Position numbers and translations under genes: made by a program | Notes under the pieces: model-generated | Database searches by the model: none | What the model was told of the DNA's origin: nothing | The model's input: the letters and a program-made list of their open reading frames with translations, nothing else | From: Undaria pinnatifida | Lineage: Eukaryota > Sar > Phaeophyceae > Laminariales > Alariaceae | NCBI GenBank assembly: GCA_012845835.1 | Contig: JABAKD010000025.1 | Span: 23,731,923-23,795,922 of the forward strand | Length of the DNA stretch: 64,000 bases | Direction of reading: 5' to 3' | Part shown: positions 36,600-47,539 of the stretch, in pieces | How positions within the stretch are numbered: position 1 is the stretch's first letter | How the letters are laid out: the number at the start of each line of letters is the position of its first letter

Positions 36600-36845
36600 G
36601 TAGCCGAAAGTCCTTGAGCTCCTCACATGAGGAACTCAATATATCACCCGAAAAATGACTCGGAAGGCATTCGTTCGCACAACCCGACCAAGCTTCTATG
36701 CCTCAGTCGTAAAAAGAAACGTACACTCGTGAATAATGTAACGTTTCACAGGGACGTTTTGGCGAAAAAACTGCAACCCCTGCCGTGGGATGACTCCAAG
36801 GGGTTCGCAGGATCATTTTGGTTCTCTGATACACCACGTGGTTCT
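36600..36845 (+). repeat. Diverged duplicate of 2180-2450
   Basis: It shares AAAGTCCTTGAGCTCCTCAC, CGAAAAATGACT, CATTCGTTCGC, GACGTTTTGGCG and CCGTGGGATGACTC with the earlier copy in the same order. The sequence GAGCTCCTCACATGAGGAACTC near 36619 is a near-perfect palindrome. It precedes the decayed carbohydrate-binding exon at 37048. Confidence 0.5.
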
Positions 36846-37047
36846 GGGGACAACGCTTGGTTCTCATTTTAGGCTCCGTTCCCATTTTTTCCGAAAGCTC
36901 TCGTTGCACAACGAAGAGCACGTAAAATACGTCACGCTGAGATTTTTACAACAGTACATCGTTGACAGCAATAGAGACGCGGAATGACAGTCACACCACC
37001 TTACAATTTCGTGCGGAACTGCTCGTCGTACACTGCTTCCGTTGCAA

Positions 37048-37462
37048 CCCTTGTCAAGTAAGGCATGAGAAACTGGGTCGGCGATTGCGCCTACCGAAGT
37101 CCGCTCATGGCGGTTGTGACCCGGACGGCTGGGTATCCGAAAGCACTCCGGACGGCAGCTGCTCGGAATGCTCTCGCCGGTCGCTCTCGATGGTCATGCG
37201 AAGGAGATAGATGTTGCATTATCTACTTCTCCGAGGAGTCAACAAAGGAAAATGAGAAGATGCGTATAGCATTCCTCAAGACGGATGAAAGGATTCAGAA
37301 TCTTGACGTGACGGAATTTACGACTACAGTAGTACGGAAAACACGAAATCGCAACCAGCGGTGAGACTCTTGGATACGACATCTTCCACCTAAAACGGAT
37401 GAGGCCGAACAAAGTAAGGTTTACCTCGACGGCTAAACAGACGAGTAGCTGAGCTCACTGAG
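37048..37462 (+). pseudogene. Copy D: decayed carbohydrate-binding exon
   Basis: It aligns along the whole length of exon 2 of genes A and B but on the plus strand. Landmarks are AACTGGGTCGGCG (for the TWVDVD region), GGCGGTTGTGACCCGGACGG, CGGTCATGCGAAGG-type sequence for RWSCEGD, GCGTATAGCATTCCTCAAG (KIAF..K), and GACGAGTAGCTGAG, where the Trp codon has become TAG. Length is 415 nt against 413. There are several frameshifts and stops, and the acceptor AG has become AA, yet the donor GAG|GTACGT remains perfect. No signal-peptide exon was found upstream. It is more diverged than copy C. Confidence 0.75.
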
Positions 37463-39799
37463 GTACGTCGCGAGTGCTGTGGACGTGACGTTCAACTTTT
37501 TAGACAACTACTGCAGCATGAAGTATTCGCCAGTTGGTATTACCAGGCATTCCGGAACGTGGTTCTGGGATAATTTCGTTCGACAACGTTAAGCTTCAGT
37601 ACCGTAGTTGTAACGGGGCCTGCATGGCAAGTGCGTTGTCGCCAAGAATGGAATGCCCTCGCCGGAAGAGCATATAGGAACGGCACTTGAATCGCGTTGA
37701 CCTGACAATACACTGTTTCTACCATACAGTGGTTTGGGGTTGTTGGTCGGATGCTGACACACTTCTCGCGCGGGCTAGTGGATGGGTGCCATACATATAC
37801 CATACATACAGCGTACACTTACGCATCGTAGCTAAATTAATGTACTGCCGATACATCGGAAAGGTGTTTGGTACAGACAGAGAAGACACCTGACGCGCAT
37901 GTGAGAAAGCAAACCCCGACGACCGCACTTGTAGCGCGCTTGACACTTACTAACGAATTGTACTCCCTGACAGCGTAGCAGTGGTACAGGAATTAGGGGA
38001 GGTCATACCCGGTGTAGGAAAACTGTAAAGGATGGAATTAGGCATCAACCACAACCGACCAGGCTATTCGATTTGAGCTCCAGAAGTTCTTTATCGGGAT
38101 ATCTTGAAGCAATCAAAGTGCGCGCACATCATTTGGTACCTACTGTGTCCATTGACACGTATTGAGAACCTAAACCGGCCAGCCGCAACTCAAGCCCGAC
38201 TCTCGCAATATAGGTCACAATAGTTCGTTGGAATAACGATTGTCGGGTACTTCAAACGAGTATACGTGATCTTCCGAGACATCCCAATGTTGGGTTTGCA
38301 CGTTATGGGGCATATTGCGTATATGGTTAGCCGCTTGAGCTCCTCCGGCGAGGATCTACTCGTTAGTCTGATGCTTTGACGGTATAACACCTTGATATAT
38401 ATACATTATCGCCCAGCAATATTGGTCGGATTGCCTGAACGAGTGGCTTTGAGGTCATGTTCCCGGTGATGATGGGCGATGATGAGGATGATGATGATGT
38501 TAGCCCCTCATGCTAGGATATGTGAGAGTTCCGCTTTACGGGTAGCGTGGGACGAATTTTCCGAAACGAAAACGTTAGAAGCCAAAGGCACAACAAGTCA
38601 GTACGTGGTGAACGTCTGCTATGGATAAATAATTCTGGACCCACTACCTGGCGACACCTATATGGTGTGTGCTTCTTGCAGACGTTATACTACCACAGAA
38701 GAAGCCAATCCCAAAAGGCGTGACGAACGAAAAATGGGCGTATGCCCACCGCATATCCTGCACCCACAATAGTGGCAGTAGAACAGGCGTACATTGATGA
38801 TGATTTCAACTGGGGGCCTAACGCCGTGCAAGTCCATTTCAACCGACAGCTTCGTAGTTGGTGACTACGATGCACTCACGCGTAGCCACACCGACCTCCA
38901 GCAAACAACTTTGAAAGGAATATGTTTTGAAATCTAAATAAACAACGCTTTGTTGTGACAGAAGAACCAGGCGATCAACACCGATCAGGTCATAGCAAGA
39001 AGCATTGTTGACCATATTATACCGTACCAACAACTTCAGTAGAAATATTTCATGAGCAATTGTTCTCAACAATGGCAACTCCTTCGCCGATTCAAGTCTC
39101 AGACAAATATTGGCAATTGTTACGGTGTGCGTTTCAATCATCATTCGTAGGCCAAAATAGCTTACACTGGACAACTTTGGACTTCAAAAGAAGTTGTGGC
39201 TTCGTTGTAGGCGTTTCGAAAATATTTTGACAGTGGAAGCCTTCGCCTATAGAGTACACTGTCCGTAGGCATGAAATTGGGTTAGACGGTCGCACCCGAA
39301 GTCTATTGTTGGTTCTGTAATCTAGGCGTAGATGGAATGCACACATTATCGAATCACCGGCATATTTGCGGTCGGGCGTATATACGTTATTTTATCGAGG
39401 CGTGTGATCGATGGTGTCTGGGTAATACGTATTTTATCATGTTGTGATCGATTTTGTCGCCAAGACAAGTAGCGCGATTCAAGGCGGAAGGACGCCCTCG
39501 CGATAAGGGCACAAAAATAATGGGACGGTAGAGCACAAAACACTACTCCCAACGTACCTTCGGCATTTTCGTTGTCGCAATAAACCTTTTAACGGTGACG
39601 GTGCAACACGTAGTAAAACTGTGGACGCACCAGTCAAGTAATCAGAAAAACGCTCCTTTCGACCGCCCGTTCGTGCGTAACGGCCTCTTTTATAAATGCG
39701 GTTTTACTTGTTTCCCACGATAGGTGGGCTTTCACTATAGGTTGGCCAGTGATGAATAGGGAATGCAATTTTTTTTAAACTTTCAAAATTTTGTTAAAT
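37463..39799. other. No supported feature
   Basis: Frames up to 111 codons (minus 38839-39174) have no recognised motif. A short GAT-rich stretch lies at 38468-38500. Weak similarity of 38070-38110 to 4020-4070 (GCTATTCGA.TT...CTCCAGAA) may be a relic of the large duplication. Confidence 0.35.
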
Positions 39800-40130
39800 A
39801 ACTTCCCCGTCACATATTTTAGGTGAGGTTCATTGTCAAGTAACGCCTACAACGGAATCATCCGGGTTTAGGCACCGCCAAGTAGGAGCCCCTTTGTCAC
39901 TACTGGCTTTGTGCCGCTAGCCCGAGTGACCCTGTAACTTGTCACTGGCGACATATTTCAGGCCACGTGTTGGACGAAGCGTTGCTTCCTATTCCACATT
40001 GCGGATTAACATATCCCAAAACTACATCAACAGGAAACCTTATTATCGAAAAGGAATTTCGGCCATCGCTCGCGCGATTGATCCTGGGCCACTGCCCCAA
40101 ACGTGACCCCCCATTGCTGTCCCTGGATGT
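39800..40130 (+). mobile_element. Ancient MITE relic
   Basis: It shares with the intact MITE, in order, GGTTTAGGCAC, CATTGCGGATTAA, an AAAC...AAA stretch, GGCCATCGCTCGCGCGATTGATCC at the hairpin position, and CCAAACGTGACCCCCC at the right end. The terminal repeat is unrecognisable and about 100 bp of extra sequence sits in the middle. No target duplication is visible. Confidence 0.5.
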
Positions 40131-41122
40131 GCCCATACCCGAAATTGAGTCTGTTTGGTAAAGCCACCATCCACGGGCGAGTCCATCTCACAGGCCTTTT
40201 TTAGTTTGATAGAAGTCACCCTTCGTGCGATTCGCAAACCGATTCACGGCGCTTCGCGCTTGGGGCAAAGCAATGCCTGCATGTAAGGTGAACACTCGGC
40301 ATGGTCCGTCCCGTCTATGTATTGGTGCAAGCGTCTCTGGTGATTCCATTACGGACGGCCGTGCATGATTATCGATTACACCATCTCCCCTCCCCGCCTG
40401 CCATAGCCTTGGACGGCTATGGAGCTCTTCAATTGGTGCGCCGCTACCCTAGCGTATACATACAGATCCATGAAGGGCGTCGGACAGAATGAAAAAATCG
40501 ACAGCGGAGGCGGGCACCACGGTATAAGTAGCATTTTCTTTTCTAAGACGACGAGGATTCTCAACGCGAAACAGTCGGAATATGGTCATTCTTGTCCCGT
40601 GAAACGTAATTTTATTCATGCCTAGGTCATGCATGGGGTTTGGTCATCGGACTGCACTATTTTCAGTCTGCTTAAAATGCGTGTTTTGGGCAAGGGTTGA
40701 AGCTCATAATATGGTGATGAGGAACCCCCGACCACCAAAATAGTGCAAGATACAGCAGCGTGTGCCGGGTATTGACGGGCAGATCTAGATAGACAGCCCG
40801 CAGACTCTTGTCCAACCTGTCCATTGCGTTTACGTGTTCCGGTTGTTCCTCCACAAATAAGCTAGGCGTCCGCGCTAAACAGGAGAGTTCTCTACATTGA
40901 AATATGAGTCGTACTGCCTCCCCCGAGCCTTCATGGTTATTTATTGTCAAAACCATAATGGGCGTGTTCGCTGCGCGCTGCACTTTTCGGCTTACTTAGG
41001 CGACAAAATGTTTGGGAAATGTATCATTTATAACAGACCTCTTCAAGGGAGGAGCCTGACAGGGACAAAATGGCGGTGGACACCTCTACTGCATTGGGAG
41101 CCTTAGTCTCCTGGTACACGAG

Positions 41123-41205
41123 GCTACGGTGAGGGGGGGGGATTCCCCATTTTGAACCCCAGGTTTAGGCCAACGCCACGCGCGAGTGACCCTTTTCTGG
41201 AACTC
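41123..41205 (+). mobile_element. Partial MITE relic, left end
   Basis: AGGCTACGGTGAGGGGGGGG followed by ATTCCCCATTTTGA and CGCGCGAGTGACCC resembles the left end and first hairpin of the intact MITE. The right end was not found. Confidence 0.5.
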
Positions 41206-41534
41206 ACGGGCAACAAGAATTTGGGTTGATTATTTAGCGCAATGTCTTGAAGATTTCCATTCCATTTGCAGGTTTGTGTAGCGACTTTGACCCACACCGT
41301 AACAGAAGCTTTTAAATAAGGAATGAGAAGCGGGGGAGGCGCTCGCGCGAGTAACATCGATAATCGACAATCTATATATATGCCTGACGTTGGGTGGCGC
41401 ACGGATTGCCCTCGGTACCCGACGAGGGACCATCAGGCGGAGGACAAGTTAAGAAGATATTAACTATATTAAAATGTATGTGTTAAGGTACCGGAGTCCC
41501 GGTGGCCACTCTGAACATGCACACCCTAAGATAT

Positions 41535-41705
41535 AAAAAAAGTAGAGAACTGCGAGTAGCAGCAGTAGCACTAGTACACTGCGCCAAAGGGGGTTCAACT
41601 CGAACGTATCGAATATTGGGACCGCCAATCATATCAATAGTTCAACTCTACCATCTCCGTAGATTGTATGCAGTCATACACATCACACATTTGACATGTA
41701 TATAC
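41535..41705 (+). repeat. Dispersed repeat, copy 1 (pairs with 46865-47005)
   Basis: Shared words are AGCAGTAG.ACTAGTACACT, GCCAAAGGGGG, GGGACCGCCAATCATA, ACCATCTCCGTAGATT and TACACATCACA, in the same orientation at roughly 85% identity. One plus-strand frame is open in both copies over about 45 codons, but the conservation is just as strong between codon positions, so coding is not established. Confidence 0.65.
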
Positions 41706-41894
41706 TGTGCGCAAGCATAAAGCAATTTTCATCCTGCCTGTGTGCACGTGATGATAACGTTGAACCAAGGCGCACCATGCGGAACATTGGTAATTCAAAC
41801 AACGTGCATGACTCAAATGTCCAATGTCAATTTCAAACCAATACGACACCTGCTTCAAAACCAGTAAATACTGATATCCAACGACGTAGTTAGC

Positions 41895-42440
41895 GCAAGT
41901 GAACCTCAGTGTATTGAGGAATTAGTGGGGTTTTAGTCAGTTTGGCCACTTGTAAAGGTTAACTAATATCTGACCCAAACTAAGCCGTATAACACTCTCC
42001 CTCTCGGAAACCTCGGGGTACCAGGTCGGCCGGATACACAGGCGGACCTGTCAATATCGAAGCGGTGTTATTTCCAGGGTATACCGGGGAGAGTATTTTT
42101 CAAACTTGACCATGGGGGTATCTGCGTCCTGCCGACGGCGCCATTTGTAAGGTGATAGGTGGGGACACAGAGTGCCCCCCTGCAGGTCTGACAATTGAGC
42201 AGGTCCTCGGAGAGTACTCACTTTCTTTTCCTTGGTAGACACGTACGTCGCTTTCGCTTTTGTCGATTCCACCAGGGCCCCGGATAGCTTCTGAGATCGG
42301 AGGCACGTGCCTCCGATCTTTTTCCTCAACTTTTCCGAATACACAACGTCAACCTTATCATACGAAACCCATCCAAAAAATCTCAAATACGGTCAATTAC
42401 AAGCCTTGCGAGGCCGTGATCATAACGAAAATCCTTAATC
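41895..42440 (+). repeat. Two-copy dispersed element, uninterrupted copy
   Basis: It matches 42885-43140 plus 43555-43835. Shared words are ATTAGTGGGGTTTTAGTC, ACCCAAACTAAG, CAGGTCGGCCG, GTCAATATC.AAGC, GGGGACACAGAG, CCCTGCAGGT, CCGGATAGCTTCTGAGATCG, TTTTCCGAATA and TACGAAAC.CATCCAAA. On the minus strand near 42136 TGGCGCCGTCGG is one base from a polymerase III A box. A perfect 26-bp palindrome is at 42294-42319. Confidence 0.65.
42294..42319. other. Perfect 26-bp palindrome followed by T5
   Basis: Arms AGATCGGAGGCAC and its exact complement, without a loop, then TTTTT. The second copy of the element (43702-43727) has an imperfect version, so the palindrome belongs to the repeat rather than to a local gene. 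A polymerase III terminator or hairpin role is possible but unproven. Confidence 0.5.
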
Positions 42441-42884
42441 AGAATATGGGCGATCAGAGTGCAGTAGGAATAATCCACGTAAGACCATAAAGAAAGACTC
42501 TCGATTGGGGTTCAATAAATCAAGTCTAGGTTCCCACGAAACCACCTATATTTCACCTTTAATTATTTGCTCTAATTGACTGACTCCCAACCAATCGGTC
42601 AAGCAAACTTTAGTGCTGAAATAAGGATTGAAATACCAGGAATCAAGTTTCCTCATCCAATCCTCGAAAACCACAATTTTACTTTCCATGTGTATGTACA
42701 TATATATATCAGACATTGGTGCGAGCAAATAGCCAATTTTACATCCCTCCCTCCTGCTCGTTACAACTGGCATGATCATGCTCACGCCATCTCCTGCACT
42801 GCTGCATACTCAAAAGTACCAGCCTCAAATTCACATAAAGTATGAGAGCTTCGCCTTCAACCAAAAAATGTAGTACACTGTAAG

Positions 42885-43835
42885 CCATGAGATAACCCCC
42901 CCACTCCGTTGTCAAGTGTTAAGCGATTAGTGGGGTGTTAGTCCGTTTGACCAATGGCAAAATGTTAACCGATAGCTTACCCAAACTAAGGTTTATATCA
43001 CTCTCTCCCCCCTGAGACAGCGGGATAGCAGGTCGGCCGCATATGCGGCGGACCCTTGTCAATATCCAAGCCGATTCATTTCCTGGGGATACCAGGGAGA
43101 GTATTATTATTTAAGTTCGACATGGGGATAATCTGAAAAGTTTATTATTTTGGATAGTAGTGGGGGTAGAACCCACGACCCAAAAACACATGGTCTGTCG
43201 ACGACACCATTTTTTGAGGAATTTGAGGGTTATTAGTCCATTTGAACACAAGTCTTGCAAAAGGTTGGCTGTTGTGGTCGCCGTTGTAGGAGGAAGGGTG
43301 CTCCCTCCATTGAGAAAGCCCCCGAGAAGGAACAGGGGTTGTGGGCTCGATGGAAACCAAAAGCAAGATTGTTAAAAAAAAAATACACAACTCGTAATGC
43401 GCGCGATCGGAGTATCACACACAGCTTGCAAAGATGAGTTTCGACGAATTCTTCGATCTCACAGCTGGAGTGTATTTTCATTTTTTGTAAAAATATAGTC
43501 GGAGAGATTGGAGGAACGCTGCCACAATAGCATATCAAGCTCGTCGACGCTACATGTCATGTAAAGTTTTAGGTGGGGACGCAGAGAGTCCCCTGCAGGT
43601 TTGCCAATTGAGCAGGACCTGGTCCACGGACAGACCTCAATTTACTTGCCTTCGTAGAGACGTAGCTTTACTCGTTTCCACCAGAGCCCCGGATAGCTTC
43701 TGAGATCGCAGGCACGTGCTGCCGATCTATTTCCTGACTTTTCCGAATATTTAACGCCAACCTTATCTTACGAAACGCATCCAAATGATCTCAAATTCGG
43801 ATAATTACAAGCCTATCGAGGCCGTATCTTAACAC
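42885..43835 (+). repeat. Two-copy dispersed element, interrupted copy
   Basis: The second copy of 41895-42440, split by about 415 bp (43140-43555). The interruption contains a minus-strand tRNA-like stretch (B-box-like GGGTTCTACCCC near 43162-43173, preceded by GGTGTCGTCGACAGACCATG), a third short copy of the element start (GAGGAATTTGAGGGTTATTAG), and a foldback terminus (43380-43487). The copy without the interruption could have lost part of it by deletion. Confidence 0.55.
43380..43487 (-). mobile_element. Foldback-family terminus, nested
   Basis: ACACAACTCGTAATGCGCGC, GATCGGAGTATCACACACAG, TTGCAAAGATGAGTTTCGAC and CACAGCTGGAGTGTATTTTC match the conserved terminal module with almost no change. 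Preceding A residues at 43374-43382 mark the truncation. Confidence 0.75.
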
Positions 43836-44539
43836 AAGCCGCATTTTGTCCAACCAGTTCCGCTCTGGTTTAGGCCATCCCAAGCTCTCAACAAGCGTTG
43901 GTATTACAGGACAATTTGATTAGGACATGTATGTGCTTTTTTAACTATAGAAGCCAGCATTCATCATACCTACCAACTCCACCTGTTTACAGAAATCAAG
44001 CATCCTGCGGGCTCGACTCCAATTAATACCACCAGGAGTTCATCGCAAGACTACCGCGGTGGTGTTGTTCCGCGGTAAATCCGCGAGCTTAAACGAATTA
44101 GACACGTGGCTGATCGATATATATTTCCGCCCCACCAGCTCAAAGAGAACATTTTCAAATTTTCTTGTCAAACGGTCCTAAACGAAACAAATATATTGCT
44201 CGTATAACTACTGCTGTGCGTTCTTTCGTACATAAGGTTTGATAACCTGTGGATAGTATAGGCCCTAGTCTATCTATACACCCCCCCGAATACTCGGTTT
44301 TGTACGGGGCATTGCAGGGGGGAAGGGTGAACACAATCCTATCATCCCAGAAAATACGTCGATAAACTTACGACGATCATACAGTATATACCTGGCACCA
44401 CAAGTACTGCTGTATTATTGGAGGCATAACACCAGGTAGGGTTGAAAATTCAGTTGTGTGTTGTTAGTAGCCCGTTTTTCTTAACTCTTTGGAACTGAGA
44501 GAAAATGGTTGATTAAAAATGAATCAAAGTGCAACCTCC
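43836..44539. other. No supported feature
   Basis: Unique-looking sequence. No open frame with support and no repeat partner was noticed. Confidence 0.35.
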
Positions 44540-44639
44540 TCGTATTTGAATCAGTTTCGACCAAATTCTTGATCTCTCATCGCCGGAGTGTATTTGAATA
44601 TTGTTATAAAAATTAAAATACACTCCATATTATTATAAA

Positions 44640-45576
44640 AATTAAAATACACTCCAGCTGTGAGATCGAAGATTTCGTCGAAACTCATCTTTGCAAGCTG
44701 TGTGTGATACTCCGATCGCGCGCATTACGAGTTGTGTGTCCTCATTAAGGATATAGGTCGGCGACTCCCCTTACAAACACAGTGTAGCTATCAGGGTCAA
44801 CATATTATATATGACCTAAACCTCTTGAAAACCCTCCCACCCCCCCCCCCACCCCCGCGCATTTTTTTTTTTTTTCTTCTCCTCGCTTTCTCTAGCTTAA
44901 ACGCCCCACGTAATATCGAAAACGGCCAGAGTGAAAAACACTTCCACGACCTGGATATCGCCTCGTTGTCGTTTTAAAGTCGTCCATGCCGCTGCTGCAA
45001 TCCCCACCCACCCCCGCCCCCAACGCCCCTTCCTTCCCCACCACCCTCACCATCGCCTAGACCTAGCACCACGGGTAATGCAAACCCCTACATCTATGCG
45101 ACCTAAAGCCCTCCCCCTCCCCCCCTGGCAAATCCCCCCCCCCCTCCCCAACAAGTAGGATTCACAGTTTCCACACACAAATTGACCTGCCCCACCGGTC
45201 CCCTCCCCCCCCTCTCCCCCTCCCGCCCCCCTTTGGATCAAAATCAGGCCCCCACGTCCTTTAAAACTCCGCCCTCCCCTCACCGGTTATTCGACTTACA
45301 GTATTCACTTGATAAACTGATGCATTTCCTTCCACAGCTGTCAGATTTTGTTCCCTTCAGAAACGGTTTTTAAAGGTTCCGCGCACAGAATGCCTATCAT
45401 CACCCTGTTGACCCTGATAGCTACACTGTAGTTGCAAGGGGAGTCGCCGACCTATATCCTCAATGAGGACACACAACCCGTGATACGCGCGATCGGAGTA
45501 TCACACGCAGCTTGCAAAGATGAGTTTCGACAAAATATTTGATCTCACAGCTGGAATGTATTTTCATTTTTATAAT
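44640..45576 (-). mobile_element. Foldback element with long terminal inverted repeats (about 0.94 kb)
   Basis: The left arm (44640 to about 44798) and right arm (about 45408 to 45576) are inverted copies of the terminal module over roughly 155 bp: CTCCAGCTGTGAGATCGAAG, GTCGAAACTCATCTTTGCAA, GATACTCCGATCGCGCG, AAGGATATAGGTCGGCGACT and GTAGCTATCAGGGTCAAC. The interior carries the family blocks CCTAAACCTCTTGAAAACCC, AACGCCCCAC, CCTAGACCTAGCACCACG, CACGTCCTTTAAAACTCCGC and CACAGCTGTCAGATTTTG with poly-C runs. Both ends are embedded in AT-rich sequence, so a target-site duplication cannot be called. A partial reverse terminus lies just outside at 44555-44610. Confidence 0.8.
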
Positions 45577-46301
45577 AATTTTTTTTTAAAGGACGTCAAC
45601 CGTGAGTTCGACGAACTTCTGGCCAATATTCATATTTGCAAGCTGCGTTGTTGGTACTTGCAATCTATTATATTAGTGGGTTTAGATATACGCCAGAAAG
45701 TTTGGCTATCCAAGGCAAGCGCTATGTTTCTTTTGCCCCGCAAAGATCAGTACAATTTTACGAGTAGCAATCGCTCTGCCCCCCATAAATCCCGCATTTC
45801 GGTTCGTAGTTACTCTTGATCAACACAGTATCAATCGTAAGTATGCCAGTTGTAGTATACGTCGTAGCGTCATTCGACTGACCCTACCTCAAGTAAGCGC
45901 TATGTCAAGCGAAAAACTAATATCGCTAAAAACCGACAAATATACCAAATGTTGTGTACCAGGTAGTATCATCATTCGACTAACAAGCATGTTTTGGTAC
46001 TGGACTACTGCTGTAGTACTTGAATATAATACGTGCTGTTTCGATCTCGAAGCTCGTAGCAGGTCACCCCTATTCGCGTACACGCGTTCGCCGCAGACGG
46101 GCTAGGCGCCGACCATGCGTCTCTGAAGGACCAACCAGTGTCAATGCCTTCTTGATTCCAATCGCTTCAATCTTGCTCGCGATCGCTCTGACCTCCCTTC
46201 GCTTTTATTTTTCAAACGCAAACGACCCTGCTGCTGCTCTGCTTCCAAAAACGAAAAACTCAAAATCATGGCTTCCGATCTCCCAATCGCTGTTGCTCTC
46301 G
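45577..46301. other. No supported feature
   Basis: Plus-strand frames at 45520-45819 and 46020-46319 are open for 99 codons each but start inside or next to repeats and show no motif. Confidence 0.3.
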
Positions 46302-46799
46302 TCAAGACCTATCCGCTGACAACGTGGGTGGCCACAGCCCAGGGGCGGCATCACCATGCAATTGTGGCTGCTGCTGGTGGGATTGCTGCTGAAGCAGCTC
46401 TTCCTCCTTGTCCATCTGCATGGACCCCATCATTCCTTTTCCCCCATCACACGCCATCACTCTTCCAATCTCAACCGCCATGTTCTTGGATACAATCACC
46501 TCTTCGTGCTCATTTCCGCCAATTTCTTCCTGTGGCAACAAGAGGGCCAGCGGCTGCGTTGCCACAAACTCCTGTGGCAGTAGCGGCTCGGGCGGTTTCG
46601 GTGGCGTTTCTTACGTTGCCGCTCCTGCGTCCTCTTCCAACCTTCTCGACTCGGGTTGCATGCCAAGCCATGGCCTTGTGGCCACCAAGCTGGGTTTCCA
46701 CCTTGTGGTCCTTGGAGACTGAGTAGCCTTCCTAACAAAAAATTGTTCCTCTCCATAAATTTCAACTGTAGCCTCCGCAAAAGCCGCTGCACTCGACAA
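46302..46799 (-). pseudogene. Probable coding remnant, unrecognised
   Basis: One minus-strand frame runs 166 codons from the ATG at 46799 to a TGA at 46302, with a single internal stop (TAA, at about 46608-46610). The composition is protein-like: GEEQFFVRK, a Pro/Leu/Gln middle, the acidic GGNEHEEVIVSKNMAVEIG, then QMDKEEELLQQQSHQQQPQ. The stop lies inside GGCAACGTAAGA, which could be a splice donor, and CTGCCACAG about 40 bp on could be an acceptor. So it may instead be a gene with a tiny intron. A 152-codon plus-strand frame overlaps but is Pro/Ala-biased. A dispersed repeat follows at 46865. Confidence 0.3.
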
Positions 46800-46864
46800 T
46801 CATGCTCGTCCCGAGCTCACACATACACACCCGAAGACAACAAAACGGCAAAACTGAGTAACTC

Positions 46865-47005
46865 AGCAGTAGTACTAGTACACTACGCCAAAGGGGGCTC
46901 AGCTCGAACATATCGAAGATTGGGACCGCCAATCATACCAATAGTTCTACTACACCATCTCCGTAGATTCTATGCGGTTATACACATCACAGATCAGACA
47001 TGTGC
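46865..47005 (+). repeat. Dispersed repeat, copy 2 (pairs with 41535-41705)
   Basis: See the first copy. Differences are mostly single-base substitutions, many of them transitions, and the boundaries are similar. Confidence 0.65.
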
Positions 47006-47146
47006 GAAGGCACAAACAAACAACCGAGTCAACATGAGTTCCAGAAGAAATCCCCAAACTTGGCAGCCCCTGCCCTAACATACGGGGTGCGCATTCGTTG
47101 ATCTTGGAATGACATCATGAGTGATCAACTCGGTGCAGGTGCGCTC

Positions 47147-47539
47147 TTACACTGGAAGTAGCACTGCGCCGCGCGTGGTTTTTTTTTTTGTGAATTTTGG
47201 GAGCTTCTTAATCGACATCCGTCGGATGTGAGCTTGAACGTACACGTCCATCGTCATTTCCGATTTGCATCTATCTGCTTGTCGTACTCCAAGTAGGCAA
47301 AAATAATTCGCGGGTATCTTCGAAGGTGACAGCATCACTATACCCAGCGTAGAGGGTTCATTTCCACCGTTCGTCGCCTTGACCTTCGGGTTCAGCCGAC
47401 CGCCGGCTCGGCCTCCACCCTTGAGATCACTCCAACTCCGCAGCGTCCTACGCTTGCGCTCCTCGTGCAGCTGTATGAGCTCCCGTTGTTTTTGGGCTGG
47501 TGGCCAAAACTTAAACGTTAAACAGTCCTTTCGGGCCAA
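47147..47539 (-). CDS. Hypothetical basic protein or exon pair
   Basis: The frame has 130 codons, Lys/Arg/Glu-rich, beginning MARKDCLTFKFWPPAQKQRE and containing LHEERKRRTLRSWSDLKGGG. A phase-1 donor (ACGCTGG|GTATAG, about 47345) and a phase-1 acceptor (GACAAGCAG, about 47277) would remove a short intron and keep the frame, as would no splicing. No family is recognised. The charged, low-bias composition makes it a better coding candidate than most frames here, but there is no paralogue or signal to back it. Confidence 0.22.
   Translation of the reverse strand: MARKDCLTFKFWPPAQKQRELIQLHEERKRRTLRSWSDLKGGGRAGGRLNPKVKATNGGNEPSTLGIVMLSPSKIPANYFCLLGVRQADRCKSEMTMDVYVQAHIRRMSIKKLPKFTKKKTTRGAVLLPV

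Noticed and set aside
38839-39174. 111-codon minus-strand frame as a gene
   Set aside because: Balanced composition but no motif, no duplicate and no splice-phase support. The length is within chance for a 64-kb window.
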